From the NCBI GenBank assembly GCA_021397835.1, contig JAJFZO010000658.1:689501-753500 (forward strand): a stretch of DNA of 64,000 bases, read 5' to 3'. Shown here in pieces: positions 49,830 through 60,859 of the stretch. Numbering within the stretch: the first letter of the stretch is position 1; every line of letters begins with the position of its first letter. The notes beneath the pieces were generated by a model, which saw only the letters and a list, made by a program, of their open reading frames with translations, was not told the origin of the DNA and searched no databases. The position numbers and the translations under genes are program-made. The stretch is from Moringa oleifera (lineage: Eukaryota; Streptophyta; Magnoliopsida; Brassicales; Moringaceae).

Positions 49830-51450
49830 AGTGCTTCAGATTGTGCTTCACCAGCATAAATGCCGCTCCCCTCTATCAGAAAGGCAAAAGTCAATTATGA
49901 TCAGTATCACACCTCATATTTATTCCTCCTCTTCTGCATTAGAAACTAAAACAAAAATGAAAAACCTGTTAATGATAATCTGGGACTCAACGTTAAGACA
50001 AAAACAATCATCAAACTTGTCGTCATGTAATAATAGTCAGATTAAACTATGATTAATCTTTTGTATATATACACACACGCTCACAAAATGACTGAGAAGG
50101 CTGAAACTTAGTTAAAACAGTGTACCAGCAATGTCATGAAGCTAAAGGCACCCAACGTGGCAAGGATGCAGGCAGGTTTTGAGAGTTAGGCAAAAATTTT
50201 TAAATGAGATTTTATAAAAAAATAATTTAATATAATTTGAATAAAATTTTAAAAAACACATAAATTTACTATAATTTAAATGAAATCTCAAAGTCATGTT
50301 AAATATTTAAATTCATTTTTTAACTTAAAAAAAAAACAAATAAATATATGAATATATACACAAAAATTTAAGTGAGACTTCATAGAAGAAAAAAATATTT
50401 ACACATGTAAACTTAATATAATTTAAATGAAGCTTCAAAGTTATGTTAGATGTTCAAGCCCAAAATTCTTTTCTTAAAATCGAATCCAGAAAATCATATA
50501 AATCTATAAAAAGTTTTCCTCTTTTTCAGGTTAAATTAAAAAAACTTTTGGCCATAGCACCTGATGCAGAGACCCAAAATCAACCTTGCAAGAGTGAAAG
50601 CTACTTGACTTTTCCATAAGGGATGACATTCCAGGTATACTTACTGGTACTGGGAATGCAGAAGGTGCAAGTTTCAGTTATTGCAGGACACCATCAGAGA
50701 ATTCTTCAATCTCTGACTCTCTTTGCTCACATCAGAAACATCACCAACATTGGCTAAACTGCTATCTGATTAGTCAAGAACATGTACAAATCTATATTTT
50801 TTCTTCTTTCCTTTCTTTCTTTTTTTTTTTTTTGGTCTACCATTTTACAAGGTATGATAAAAAAACTGTATCAACAACATGCCAATCTAAATGTAAATAA
50901 GCCCAAGTAACATGTTCACCAAAGTAAGAGAACAGCTACTGCAAAAGAGCTTAGTACAAAACAAACAATCTCCTAAATACAACACAGATTCTTTATCCTA
51001 TAAAATTCCCCAGTATAATGACACTGAAGAAGCCTCATATATAATGAAAAAATGGCTCCCCTCACACCATGTAGACCCTTCTGATTTTTGAATACTGATT
51101 ATATCTGATGTATAGTTTTTGTATACTGTAAGATACCTGCATCAACAATGTACAACACTTGAACAAAAGCCAAGATTTCCCTATTGGTTAACGGAACGGT
51201 TTTACCAGCATAGTTGGTTTAAGCCACACCATCGCCTTGGCTTATAAACATAAGAGGAGGAACATCTGAATCTTTCAAATGATAATTTCACTGGCCCGAC
51301 AATTTGGTAAATCAAGTCAAACCCCCCTGTTAAGATGATACATCAAAAACATCAGACACTATCCCAGCATCAAAGTAAGAAGGAATCAACAAGAAGCCAG
51401 TAGAAATCAAATATCATGCCAAAGTAACGTGAAATTCACAAATTAGGTTC
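49830..51450. other. Intergenic region between convergent TPP gene and nucleotidyltransferase pseudogene
   Basis: 50180-50480 is AT-rich and contains two related segments (ATTTTTAAATGAGATTT... and AATTTAAGTGAGACTTCATA..., about 50200 and 50365), a degenerate direct repeat with a TATAATTTRAATGAARYYTC core. 50560-51450 is less AT-rich and may be 3'UTR of the minus-strand pseudogene. No open frame. Confidence 0.5.
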
Positions 51451-53214
51451 ACATTGGCAATGGTGCATACTCGTCAATCCTCAATCACATCTTTGACAAG
51501 TTCCCAATTTTTGAAGTTAATGCTCAACAACCTGCAGTCTAAACTGCCGCGAGCATTAAAACTCCCGTCCCATATTTCTCCCAGATAAGTTATGCTACTG
51601 CAAAAGGGCCAGGCAGATAATATGCAATCAACCATTGACCCTACTTTGAATGTGGAAATCAGTAATGCAAGTAGATACTGGAAACAAGATATGCATTAGC
51701 AGGAAATACAGTTTAAAAGAAAAAAGATGGCAGAGATTCAACCTGTCTCATAGAAAGAAAGAGGTGTCCTGCATGCCTGAGCTCAATCTTTTGCTACCAG
51801 ATTTTCTTAGTAGAGTGAAATCATGAACAGGCTGAAATAGCTCAGCACCTAGTCTATTAAAACCATTAAAATTACTGTTTGGCATTGGTGCAAAATTTCA
51901 TCAGTTAAAGACTGAGATTAAGCTTGGCTCATATATACCAATCTGAAGCTATTCCAAGCTTGTAATTCCCTCTAGCTAAAAAAGGTCTCCTTTTCCAGTA
52001 AGCACAGTTATAAGAGAAACCAGGAGCCATCTATAGAAAACCCTGGAAGAACATCCTTATTATTTAATAGCTCCAATGGAGTAAACTTGGCTTTTAGAAT
52101 AGATAACAGAGCAATTACCTTCGAAGTTGGAGGAAGAGGGTCGATCTGGTTCAAAATCTCCTTAATAATCTCATTGATCATGCACAGGAAATGCCTTGTC
52201 CACGCCTGAGAAATGCACAGGTTGTAGAGAACCAAACTCAAAGCACTCAGCAGAAGAAACATAACCAATGTCCTGATCATATGGATACATCATGACTACA
52301 GATGGTGAGGCAGCACCAGATGGAGAAAGCACATTAGCACAGGCAATTGGCACTGGATACACGCCATATGCAATGTTGGTTAAACTATGATTCGTGAATT
52401 CTGAGAAATTAGAAGAACTTCTATGATAACTTGAGGGAAATGGGTGGTGCTTATACAAATCCCATGGTGGCATATTAGATCGGCTATGGTTTGCTGTACT
52501 CTTATCGAACCTCATGGTAGGTTTCTCAACTTTTTTATGACCCTGGGCACGACCAGCAGACCGTGGCTTGGAGTCAATATTCCAGTTTCCTTCTCTATTA
52601 CAGTGATGATCCTTCTTATCGTAGTTGTAACTCCTCCTGCGGCCTCTGGTATTGGAACATGGGATGTTGCAGGAAAAAGTCTTCTGTGAGATCAAAGAAT
52701 TAAAAAAATCAAGCATAAGTGATCTGCACGATGAGACCAGAAATACTGAAATGCAAGAATGGAAAGCAAAAATAATGGTAAATTATGTTAATCAAAGGAA
52801 AATCAAAACATAAACTGAAAATCATAGATTTACTTAACACATTCAGAAGCTAAACAGCTCTTTTGGTCAGGAACAAGCCATACCACCTAGCTGATGGTTC
52901 AATCCTCAGCTGTGTATTTTTAAAAGATATGTTCTACTAGCCTAGGAAAGCCTGCTGTCTCACAAGAGAAAGAGTTTAAGTGGTCTCATTAACCAATGAA
53001 TTGCAGCCATCCATAGGTCCATTTTATATAAGCATGAAATTTGGACCTTGAAATTGAAAATGGAATAACAACACTTTAAATCCAGCTTTCGCATATGCTA
53101 TAGATGAAGCAGTCAAATATTTGATGTGACACATCAACCTTTTTGCCTCCCAACTGAATGATCAGTAACAATTTGGTGAAGATTTGGAGCAGGGATAAAA
53201 TTAAGATTGCATTA

Positions 53215-53226
53215 TACATACATACA

Positions 53227-53262
<36 letters not shown>

Positions 53263-53270
53263 TATATATA
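53215..53270. repeat. (CATA)n then (TA)n microsatellite
   Basis: About ten CATA units followed by about eight TA units, in the intron between the last two recognised exons of the nucleotidyltransferase pseudogene. Confidence 0.9.
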
Positions 53271-56200
53271 AAGAAAAAGAAAGAAATAAACTTAAGCGTA
53301 AATAACACTAGAGTTTAGGGCCAATCATCTTACAGGATTAGGCAATCCACTGCCACCTGAATATGAAGTACTCTTGTCAGCATACTGTTGATTAGCGCCA
53401 TCAGGTCCATCAGGATAAATGTGGAGTTGGGATTTCGGCAAAAGATGAGAGTTATAACTCATAAACTGAGGGAAGATATTCATGTTCTCAGAAGGAAGTT
53501 TTCCAGGACATTCATATGGAAATTGTCCCTGTAAGTACACTGGTGGAGTAACAGCAGAAGAAGGATATAATAAGGACCCATAATGTAGACTATTCTGGCA
53601 AAACCTTCCATATTGCAGATTCTTCCAATGGCTGAAAAAATCATTGTTCAGAATGTCAGGCTTGTGATTCTCAAAACGCTGCATGGGAGCATCATCCTTC
53701 GTAGAAGTAGAAATATTGAAATTTCCTGGCAGATGAAGATTCTTGGTTGAATCCGAGCAATCTGATTGACCTTTCCGATAAATGTTAAACGGTTCATCCT
53801 CATCTGAATGAGTTTTAGAAGCACTGTAAGTTTCTGTCTCAGTTGGACGATTATACACTGGAAACATGGTCAGAGAAGGGAATGGTGGCCCAGAGGGATT
53901 CAAGGCATAAGGCAGAACCCGTCGGTTATCATGACCACTACACTCTAATTCAGAATCTACAAGTGCCGGAGGAACTGAGGGAATCAATTCAGATCCAAGC
54001 CCTAGGTCTGATTTGTAAACAGACTTAGAATGGGTCTGAAAATGTTAAGTCCTAGTTTCAGAAACTGCCATTTCAACCACATCATAGCCCACTGTTGAAA
54101 GAGGAATAGCCTCTGTGGTCTGGTCATCCACTTGAGAAGTATCATAATCAACTGATTCAGCTCCAGGTTGCAGATTAGATAAAACAGAAGGATCTGAAGA
54201 AGGAACCAAGTCATTCCCCCATTTGTCCCTCATCACCTTAGATGTTTTGAGAGGTGATCTATCCCAGTAATTTGCAGAAGATGGTTTGGCTCTAGAGGAA
54301 GTAGACTCTGAAGTAGAGACAAGCCTTGAATTGTTTGTAGAGTAAAGATCATTTTCTCTAGTTCTCTGATCTCGGGAGTTAACACCATAATTTTCACCAC
54401 TGGACCCCTTCTTTTTCAATGTTACCCCATGATCTCCCTGGCCAAAATCCTCAAATCTGTCTTGCTGAGATGAATAAGCAGCATTGGATCCTCCTGTGGT
54501 GAACTGTTGCCCGTCCCCCGATGGTTCAGCTCTGGAACTTCTGCCAATTTGGTCATCAGTTTTGACAGAATCCACATCCCATTCATGCCAGACACAGTAA
54601 TCACTATCTTCTTGCCTTAGTTCTCTTGATATTAAGCTACCATCAACTAGCTCATCCATATTCTTTTGATCTATGGCCAGCCCAATACTTGAAAAGTATT
54701 GGGATGCTGGCCAATGAACCAATTCTTTAGGATGAGGCACATTTGTGCGCCAAAGGGCCTCAAAAGTTGGAATATTTCTGGGCATCATAGCAGGTGAACT
54801 TTTCTGGGCATATCCAAGCGGTGTTATATTCTGAGGCATCTTAACCTGGCTATTGAAATTTTGGCCAATTTGTCCATGTCTGCAAAACTCTGCTCATCCT
54901 GATTCATTTGCAAATTCTCCATGGCTGAATGGAGGTCACCAATGTTAGTACCTGACCTCGAAGGCACTGAATCTTTGGTTGAAAATCTTGCTCCATAAGC
55001 CACATTTCTTCTGCTACAATCTGATCTCCCCAGAGAAAACACCCTGTCATACCTTCCTCGAGTCAGAGCTTCAATTGATGTATTCATCAGCTCCTGACTA
55101 GATTGTGTCCTTGAAAATGGATGTCTGACAAATCTTTGATTCCTTTGCCTAAATCTTCTACCTTCATCAGAATTTCCACTCTTGTTAGAACTAATATTTT
55201 GTAAACTCTTATGATTCTTATCAGAGGGGATGAAACCATATGCATCGGCATAACTCTTCCAATTCTGAGTATAAGAAGCAGTAGATACACTGCCTGTCCT
55301 AGACAGCTGTCTGAAGGAATGGTTCCCATGTTGGATATAATACCATGTGATTCAAGGGAAACTTGAGTCACCCCAACCACAGATTCAAGGCTACTTGAAT
55401 TGTCTTTCACTTCACGGCTGCTTGAACGATATCTGAAACTTTCAGACCCATCAATTTGATTCAAGTTAATTTGTTGTAGACAGTAGAGATCAGAAACGTC
55501 AGAACGATGGCCTTTTCCATGTCGGTCCAATGTATTCATGAAAAACTGGCTGATTTCAGCAATTAATTTCTCTTTTGGGCAATCAAGTAATCTGGCCAAC
55601 CGTTGGGCTCCAAAGCAAAGGCACTACGAATCCTACAAAAATTACCTGAGAGAAATTCAGAGCTAAGTTAACCTTCAGTTTTCTGAGTAAATGGAATGAA
55701 TATTCACATCACAAACAAACAAGTGTACATAAGATAATCATTTACAGCGAAAGCCTGAATGAAATTTTTAGATATATATGTGTGTGTGGAAAAAAAAAAA
55801 AAAAAACATATTTGGCACTCCAGAGTTAAGGGCAAATTAGGGTGTTTACAAGTCAGAGTGGACCAAGGAGATTGCTTGCTGTCCAGGCTCAACTTCACAA
55901 CCCAGATGTGCAACTGCCAAACTGAGCTCAGCCCATGTTACTATCATTTCTATTACGTGGGAATTAAAGTAGGCACTATTTTTCATTATTTATGTTTTCT
56001 TAGCAGCAAGAATTAGATAAGAAAACTAGTTAATCATAACTTGATAAATAATATTAACAGTAGAATAAATTTTGATGAATAAAGAATTAAACACAACGAC
56101 ATAGCCTAATTTAATGGAAGCTTCCTGCTAACTTGTCTAACAGAAGTTCAAACTTGGCCATTTTGACATTGTGAGCTGACTAAGGCAAATTTTCTCTTTA

Positions 56201-58611
56201 GTCAACCTATTTATGAAGCCTTAATGCGGTAACTGAAACAAAAAAAAAAAACGTAATTTTACCATTTTTGTAACCATAAGAGACCAAGGGAGAATAACTC
56301 TTTCCCTATAGGTGCAGTAAATAAAACACTAAAATCAACAGTACCACTCACTCTCATAACAAGGCATCTTACCACCACTTTCTCCTTGAGTGCAACAAGA
56401 TACTGCTCTATGTCAAAAAGAATCTGTGAAAATGTTTTTGAAACACAAGAGGTAAACTATCCAAATGCTCAAGAAGTGAAGACACAAATGATCATTGTCG
56501 AAGCTAGTCGCTTCCTAATGTTGAATATATCAATCAATATTATCAACAGAATTTATAATGCATGATACTGTAAGCTGCTTTCAAAAGTTTGATTAATCCC
56601 TTCTTTATAATGATAAAAAGGAAAACAGGAAAATGTAATGAAATAAGTAACAACCTTAGGACTTGCTTAACAAAAAGAACAAGCAGCATAGCCTTACTGT
56701 ACAGGAATGCAAAAGAAATGCAACTATCTCATAAAACAACTCAGCTACCTAAAACCAAACATAAAAATTAAAAGAAAAAGAACAATGGAAGTGAGACAAT
56801 AAGTTTAGAACTAAATACCCTTATTAACACTGTGCCCAAGATTGCTGTTTGAACGCAAAGGATCAATGACATTTAAATGTTTGGAAATGAATGGCTGCTC
56901 CAGATTTTCTTGACCACAAGGCAAAACAGCATACACAGAACTACATGCATCAAGAAACGATTTGCTAAGGAGTACCTGTCCGCCGTCCTTTCTTGGAGGG
57001 TCCGCTGGAGTAAAATAAAAATTTCAAAGCACAAAAATGTGCGAAGAAGATATATATCATTCAAACAGAAGATGTCACGAGTCTGATTACATGGATCTTT
57101 CATTACCAGTTATGTTAGGAAGTGAACTAATGGGCACTGGGCACCAGAGACCAACAGAGAAGTTATCCCAATCAAATTTACTGAAGAACTCCAGAAAGTG
57201 ATAAAGTACCTGCAGATGGGAAGAAAAACTCCTCAAACAAGTGAGTAAACAGATAAATAGTACACAAGGATGACAACTTTAACAACATTCACCTCAAGTG
57301 GTCCAGAAAATGAATTATTGTAAACATGAAATATGTACAACACTAGAGTCTCGAGAGCATAAGTTGAAATAAGGCCATGATGAGCACCCAAGATATGGCT
57401 TTCATAGTAACACCATGCTTTAATCAATATAATGCTACGCTTGAACAAATGATTTCGCTTTATTAAATTATCAACATGGAAAGATGAGAACAATTTGTCA
57501 GCAAAAGCTGTACCAAAGCGAGAGACACTAATCAATAATCAACCCAAAGGAAAGCATGTAGGAGAACTTGCTCAGAATGTCACCTCCTCAAGGAAGCAAA
57601 GAGTGCATAGACCACCAAGCTGGTTAAAAGATATGTCCATAATAATGTTTTCTACCAGACACTTTACAATCTTCACCTGCAAACAGGAGAAGGGGCAAGG
57701 GGAAGGAGAAAACTTAACGCAGTGACATGGAAAGAATGAATCAGATAACAGGATAGCAATGAGCATGCATATGTATATGCAGATATGCCACTGATATATA
57801 TATAACCAGCTAGAGTTGAAGAAAAACTTCATAGACAGAAGACACTCAAGAAACCCTGTGGAGTCATGCTTAAATCACAAGTGGATATGAAAAATAATAA
57901 ATTCTAAACATTTTTTAACATACTTAAGAAGTTGCAAATAGAGAAAGAACTTGCAGAAAGGTCAGGATATTTGCATTGCTTCTACCAATGATACTTAGGT
58001 TCTCTCCCCCTAAACAGGGCCCGAGAACCAAATTTCCTGCATGTTAGAAGGCCAGCAACCGGCCAGTGAAAGACCTCTAGCCAACTTCTAAACTAAATTA
58101 TCCTGAAGGAAAAACAGTTTAGTAGGTGGCTTCATCCCCCACATATATTTGAAAATGTTAGGAAAAATAAAAAATCTATTAATCATCTGAACACTTGACC
58201 AGCAAGAAATCATGCACTTCGACAATGCTGAAATAAGTTATTGCCCCCAGCTAAACCAGATTGATCATGCTGGTTACACTCATAGCAAATGCAGGAACAG
58301 AAACACATTCAGCAAGATCATAAAGAATGCCAAAAAGGATTTACCTCTGCTTGCATGTACTGAACCTCTTTTACATGGAATTCAGCATTCTCATTCCTCT
58401 CTTCACTCTCTAAAATATCTCGTACCACATTGGCCAAGTGCCTGTCAAACTTAGATCCTCACTGAATGCTGTCAAATCAATATCCCCATCTGGTAGGTAA
58501 GTTTTGAGTGGTACTGAGCCAAAAGTGAATGCCTGAGCAATTGAGAAGGATTAAAAATGAAATTAATTGAAATGAAATTCAATATACTTCTTCTCATTAT
58601 AATCTAACTAT

Positions 58612-59000
58612 ATAACAAACCCATAGGTAGAACTCAACCTTAAAAACGAGCTTGTAAAGAAAGTATGTCAAAGAGTTAATAAATCACCAACTATTTCCAT
58701 ACTTAGTTAACATGGAATCCTAATATTACGAACGGAAGTCCACGACAGCCACTTTCCAGCTAGGTGACTTTGAGGATCCTGACAACGGCTAGTTAGCGGC
58801 CTTTCCCAGGTCCTCCCATCTGCAGTGTCAAGTTTGGATCACTTAGTGTTGAGTTCGGATCACGTAATGTCCTGCTCTAACACCGACTGTTACAAACCCA
58901 TAGAAGAACCACAAAAGAGGCTCATAAGAAAAAGGTGTCGAGGGGTTAATAAGCTACAAACCATTCTCATACTTACTTAATGCGGGATCCCGACGAACTA
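58612..59000 (-). mobile_element. TRIM-like short LTR element in coding intron 1 of the pseudogene
   Basis: Two diverged direct repeats, about 58612-58735 and 58888-59000, share TAACAAACCCATAG / TTACAAACCCATAG, AGRGTTAATAA, CATACTTA and GGRATCC. Next to the right copy, minus-strand GTCGGTGTTAGAGC resembles the initiator tRNA-Met primer-binding site TGGTATCAGAGC with a few changes. The interior of about 150 bases is GC-rich and noncoding. Total size near 390 bp fits a terminal-repeat retrotransposon in miniature. Confidence 0.65.
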
Positions 59001-59699
59001 GACCATAAGGGGGAGATGGAGGGTGAGGTTAGGACATAAAAAGTGAAATAAGTCAGCCCCCAGACACTGCAAGCCAAGACAAATCACAAAAAGCAAAATC
59101 CCACCAAAACCTATAGTTATGCAAGTCTGATCCCTCCTCCTTTCACGATCCTGTGATTTCCTTTGAGAAGACTTCATTTACTGCTTACATTTCAACGAGT
59201 CATGTTTATCTCAACCAGTAAATAGGGTCTCTCATCTAAGGCTCTTTCTACTATCATCAAGGACTCAACATACATAGCGAATATTCTTATTTATATTTAC
59301 CAAGATGGAGCATGCAGAATCACCGAAAGAGCCACTCAAAATGTCAATGAAGAAGCTTCATACTTGACAAGAGAAGCACTTCATGATGAGGTGCCACACA
59401 TAATTTACGACAGCATTTCTGTGCTCCTCAGATGGTTGATTGGGCTGTATGCAGGCAATAAGTTCAGCAGTTAGTTCTTCAGCTAGTGACCACCTCTCTG
59501 GGTCAAGCAGTCGAGCCACAGAGGCCACTTCATTAGGCAAGAGACCATTAGGAAAAATGTCACTAGGCTGCACCCAAACCTCATGCCCACCCATGCAAGA
59601 GTAACAATTCTGACCCTGCACTGCTGTCTTAATCAACTCCTTTAATCCTCATATGGGAGAGAGAAGTAACACTAATAAGCCCTGAAGTATCCTAATTTC

Positions 59700-60850
59700 C
59701 ACAAATGAATCAAACAACAAACAGATCATGCATGTTATATGCCATGCAATGCGTTAAGTAACATTTTGACAAAATTGGAAGAAAAATACATCCTGACACT
59801 GTTTTAAAACTTGGCAAAATTGGAAGAAGAAAACATTCCAGCATTATTTAATATTTTGGCAAAATTGGAAGAAAAACACCTTCCAACAGTTCCATATATG
59901 AATAAAGAATTAAAACCAGAAAAATGAAAATGCTTTGGCTGCAAAAGCATCAAAGCAGCACAATCATAAAAAACTTCATAAATTCATAAGGATGCATATG
60001 TTTCTGTCTGTACCGAATGTTTTGTTTCGTTATTGGAAAGAGGAAGAACAAGTACATTAGTATTCAAACCTTGCACCAAACAAACAAGTATTTTTAGCAC
60101 TTAAATCCTTGAACTGAAAAAAAACCACATGCAGCTAAACCTACTGAAGTCATTTTAGCTGAATTGTTTCTTACTAGAGGTATAATCAACATTCAATCAA
60201 TACCAAAAAGAACTCCAATAAAAAACAGATCACTTCTTTTTCTTCCTCCATGTTTCTTGACAACCAAACAAACCAACACATAAAGTATAACAACCATAAC
60301 AAGAAAATTCACATGATCCCAAACAGACCATAATTTATCAATCCAATACCAGAAAGAACTTGAAAACCAAATATATGCTCAAAGTTTCACACTTTCAGGC
60401 GCATATTCTTTAATTAGGTTCAATAAAAAGAAAATTTTCACGATGAAACAACTTCAGTTAGTACAAATTCAAGTGCAGAAAAAAGAAAACAAAAAATAAA
60501 TCAAAACAAAACCTGTAGATGTTGATCAAATACTCTTGCAAGACAGCCAGTTAAGACTCTCTGCTGTCAAATTTCAACCGAGTGTACGGCCAATATCGCG
60601 CAAAACAAGTTCTGTCTTTCAATGCAAAATTTGCAATGACAAAGTATAGTTTCGCAGAGGGAGGAACAGCGAGGTGCCCTCCGGTAAAGATGTTCGGTCT
60701 TTTCTTCTTTTTGTTTTAATTATGGAAATAAAAGTCGCCTTCTTCATTTTTAAACCTCCGGTGATGAGCAAAAATGGAAGGTTGGCAAATCGGAAGTCTG
60801 TAGCTGTACCGTAGTCATCTATGACTTGAGAAAACATTAGAAAAACAAAA
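59700..60850 (-). promoter_or_regulatory. Leader and promoter region of the nucleotidyltransferase pseudogene
   Basis: A probable leader exon lies at about 60540-60640 (GC-richer), followed on the minus strand by an AT-rich leader intron down to the first coding exon. 59770-59890 contains three copies of an ACAAAATTGGAAGAAAAACA-like word about 55 bases apart. Confidence 0.4.
59763..59885. repeat. Short triplicated repeat, ~53-bp period
   Basis: The word TTTTGRCAAAATTGGAAGAA (third-copy form TTTTGGCAAAATTGGAAGAA) begins at about 59763, 59808 and 59862 and is followed each time by AAAAYA and a CCTGACA / TTCCAGCA / TTCCAACA variant. It sits in the leader intron of the pseudogene. Confidence 0.7.
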
Positions 60851-60859
60851 AAAGCCCTA

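Larger units (their letters stand above)
52119..59594 (-). pseudogene. Nucleotidyltransferase / poly(A) polymerase-like gene, multiply disabled
   Basis: Recognisable exons (minus strand): 59594-59364, 58532-58345, 57676-57584, 57475-57293, 57209-57107, 57004-56819, 55645-53334 and 52683-52119. They match the large plant family with an N-terminal PAP/25A-type catalytic core and a long Ser/Asn-rich C-terminal region. Start MGGHEVWVQPSD at 59594; catalytic FGSVPLKTYLPDGDIDLTAF; GGLCTLCFLEE; HLFKRSIILIKAWCYYESHI; LGAHHGLISTYALETLVLYI; AFALGAQRLARLLDCPKEK. Lesions: frameshift near 58445, ten codons past the catalytic DxD; acceptor reading AT instead of AG at 57477-57476; frameshift near 55612 (one T short); frameshifts near 55310 and 54875; in-frame TAA at 54047-54045; TGA at 52173-52171 and TAA at 52164-52162 before the conserved end. 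Other exon borders keep GT/AG. Sequencing error is less likely, because the neighbouring genes are clean. At most, truncated products are possible. Confidence 0.88.

Noticed and set aside
49378..49857. 159-codon minus-strand open frame
   Set aside because: Antisense to the last exon and 3'UTR of the TPP gene; the sense frame is the conserved one.
55319..55364. A short intron (donor at CATG|GTATTA, acceptor CCTTCAG) that would remove the frameshift near 55310
   Set aside because: It would be only about 43 bases, below the usual plant minimum, and it does not repair the other lesions.
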